From positions 10,818-74,817 of the forward strand of contig DASUXY010000023.1 in NCBI GenBank assembly GCA_036377675.1: 64,000 bases of DNA, in the 5' to 3' direction. Both the position numbers and the translations under genes were made by a program. Below the pieces are notes generated by a model. That model searched no databases and was not told the origin of the DNA. It saw nothing but the letters and a program-made list of their open reading frames with translations. Positions within the stretch are counted from its first letter, which is position 1. Every line of letters begins with the position of its first letter. Below, one piece after another: positions 62,775 to 64,000 of this stretch. Source of the stretch: DASUXY01 sp036377675. Its GTDB lineage: Bacteria; Bacillota; Bacilli; Bacillales; Amphibacillaceae.

Positions 62775-63536
62775 ATGAAAATTGCTGTCATTACCGGTGT
62801 TTCGAGAGGGCTTGGAGAATCAATTGCCAAGTTATTTTTACAAACAAAAATTCAAGTGATTGGTATTTCAAGAAGCGAGAATGAACACTTATTTACATAC
62901 GCCGAGAAGAGCGGTACAAACTTTTTCCATTACACATGTGATTTAAGTAATAGAGAAGCTATTCAAGAAACATTTCAAAAAATCTTTACCGAGCGACTGT
63001 CAAAGGAAAAACCTTCAACTGTCTATCTCATAAACAATGCAGGGGTTGTCGGTCCGATTACGCAAGCGATGCATATGAATCATGAGGAATTAGCTTATCA
63101 TGTTCAGGTGAACACGATTGCTCCGATGATGTGGATGAATTCCTTTTTGCAAAAAGCGACAGAACATGGTTTTGAATTGATTGGTGTAAACATTACATCC
63201 GGTGCAGGAAGTAGACCTGTGTATGGATGGAGCGCCTATTGCAGTACGAAAGCAAGTATAAATATATACACTGAAACCGTAGCTTTAGAACAAGATGAAC
63301 GACAAACAGGACATAAAGTAATCGCTTTTAGTCCGGGAATTATGGATACGGACATGCAAGGTGAAATACGCGAAAGTACATATGATGAATTTATTGAAAT
63401 CGATACGTTTAAAAATTATAAAAAACAAAATAAGCTACGTCACCCCGACGAAGTAGCTAAAGTACTTTATCATATTTTACTGGATGAAGATCATCTTGAA
63501 AATGGAAAAATTTACAGATTGTATGACTATGTATAA
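62775..63536 (+). CDS. yueD: (S)-benzoin-forming benzil reductase-like SDR (YueD)
   Basis: 253 residues, short-chain dehydrogenase. TGVSRGLGESIAKLF at the N terminus, LINNAGVV, Ser in NITSGAG and YCSTK (Tyr/Lys). Late AFSPGIMDTDMQGEIRES matches the YueD family; B. subtilis/B. cereus YueD reduces benzil to (S)-benzoin, physiological substrate unknown. AAGGAGGAAA precedes ATG 62775. Confidence 0.84.
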   Translation: MKIAVITGVSRGLGESIAKLFLQTKIQVIGISRSENEHLFTYAEKSGTNFFHYTCDLSNREAIQETFQKIFTERLSKEKPSTVYLINNAGVVGPITQAMHMNHEELAYHVQVNTIAPMMWMNSFLQKATEHGFELIGVNITSGAGSRPVYGWSAYCSTKASINIYTETVALEQDERQTGHKVIAFSPGIMDTDMQGEIRESTYDEFIEIDTFKNYKKQNKLRHPDEVAKVLYHILLDEDHLENGKIYRLYDYV

Positions 63537-63541
63537 ACCGC

Positions 63542-63577
63542 AAAAAGTCTGCTTCGCTCTTGAAAGCAGACTTTTTA
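63542..63577 (+). terminator. Rho-independent terminator
   Basis: AAAAAGTCTGCTT/AAGCAGACTTTTT stem, downstream of yueD. Confidence 0.87.
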
Positions 63578-63830
63578 CGGTTCATTTCTCACTTACGATT
63601 AATCATACTTACTATAACTCCCGACACTAATTCCTTTTATAACTACTCTCCTATGAACGGACACCTCCTAATGATATATGTCCGAACTGATATAGGATTA
63701 AAGCGTTTTTTGTTCTATGACTAATGAACAGTAATGTAAAGTTTAAGGGGTATGAGTAAAATATTTACGGGGACATAATTGGAATATTCCTTCAATTTCA
63801 AGGAAATAAGAAGAGGACTCTCTCCTTTGA

Positions 63831-63836
63831 TATAAT
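63831..63836 (+). promoter_or_regulatory. extended -10 promoter of the transposase
   Basis: TGATATAAT, an extended -10. Transcription from here would start after 63840, i.e. beyond the arm at 63813-63825. Confidence 0.55.
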
Positions 63837-63872
63837 AGTTTTTCACGAGAAAACAAAACAGGAGGAGTCCTC

Positions 63873-64000
63873 ATGAGTAATGATATCAACAATCTGCCAA
63901 TATTAAAAGAAATTGAACAAAATCTTTTTCAGGAACTTCAAAGCGTGTATCAAAATATCCTTGTTTCTCTTCTGGAAGAAATCGATGTATGGCTTAGAGA
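63873..64000 (+). CDS. ISLre2-type (UPF0236) transposase, N-terminal part
   Basis: 42 codons are visible: MSNDINNLPILKEIEQNLFQ, then LQSVYQNILVSLLEEIDVWLR. The pattern IEQNLFQELxxxYxxxxxxxLEEID is that of ISLre2/UPF0236 transposases. GGAGGAG lies eight bases before ATG 63873. The DDE-like catalytic part is outside the window. Confidence 0.72.
   Translation, partial: MSNDINNLPILKEIEQNLFQELQSVYQNILVSLLEEIDVWLR

Larger units (their letters stand above)
63770..64000 (+). mobile_element. left part of an ISLre2-type insertion element (cut by window edge)
   Basis: From about 63770 (GGGGACATAATTGG) the sequence leads into a transposase gene. The exact left end and inverted repeat could not be defined without the right end. 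TATAAT at 63831-63836 with TGA before it is an extended -10. GAGGACTCTCTCC (63813-63825) is complementary to GGAGGAGTCCTC (63861-63872), which contains the transposase ribosome binding site. Confidence 0.55.

Overview
The window reads as chromosome of an endospore-forming, low-GC Gram-positive bacterium of the Bacillaceae. The evidence is AAGGAGG-type ribosome binding sites, spore genes (four YjcZ-type mini-proteins, YppG, GerP-like proteins, a YhcN/YlaJ lipoprotein), Bacillus gene orders (sppA-yteJ, queG-yhbB-trmL, odhA-odhB), and sigma-K/sigma-G-like promoters. Glycine betaine uptake and acidic secreted proteins hint at a salt-tolerant or alkaliphilic member, but species cannot be fixed from sequence alone.

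Layout. 0-10 kb: an acyl-CoA dehydrogenase fragment; a TPP riboswitch with its terminator controlling a thiY/thiamine-binding/thiX/thiZ pyrimidine uptake operon; ucpA; a cysteine-synthase-like gene; a sulfonate/nitrate/taurine-type ABC operon; a preQ1-I riboswitch controlling queD-queE. 10-19 kb: a VLRF1-type release-factor-like protein, an enoyl-CoA hydratase-fold protein without the usual catalytic acids, a P-loop protein, an NRDE-family gene remnant, a HAD hydrolase, a class V aminotransferase-serA operon and an Fsr-like exporter. 19-26 kb: a spore-structure island with duplicated YjcZ gene pairs, an Sm-like protein, YjaZ, YppG, two small-heat-shock-type proteins and three GerP-like proteins. 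26-31 kb: a decayed cydAB locus, sppA-yteJ, an acyl-CoA synthetase, a DUF4282 protein and a 6S RNA. 31-44 kb: DUF2332, an extended SDR, ctaG, a YhgE/Pip-type protein, an alpha/beta hydrolase, dat, queG-yhbB-trmL. 44-51 kb: odhAB, a MATE exporter divergent from a second MurG. 51-59 kb: an MMPL exporter behind a MarR gene with an in-frame stop; an opuAC-AB-AA glycine betaine operon. 59-64 kb: a membrane-anchored trypsin-like protease, yhdB, a YhcN-type lipoprotein, an M20 dipeptidase, a YueD-like reductase and the left part of an ISLre2-type transposase gene.

How parts work together. Two vitamin/nucleoside riboswitches control precursor import (thiamine pyrimidine) and preQ1 synthesis; queG, about 31 kb away, performs the last tRNA queuosine step. 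serA plus the class V aminotransferase probably supply serine. The 19.3-25.7 kb island is the most unusual region: divergent GerP-family proteins interleaved with two CotM/Hsp20-like proteins, most with candidate sigma-K promoters, and so probably a coat-permeability or coat-assembly module distinct from the canonical gerPABCDEF operon. Four genes show decay (NRDE, cydA, cydB, marR). Three nested-hairpin repeats lie just downstream of plus-strand genes.
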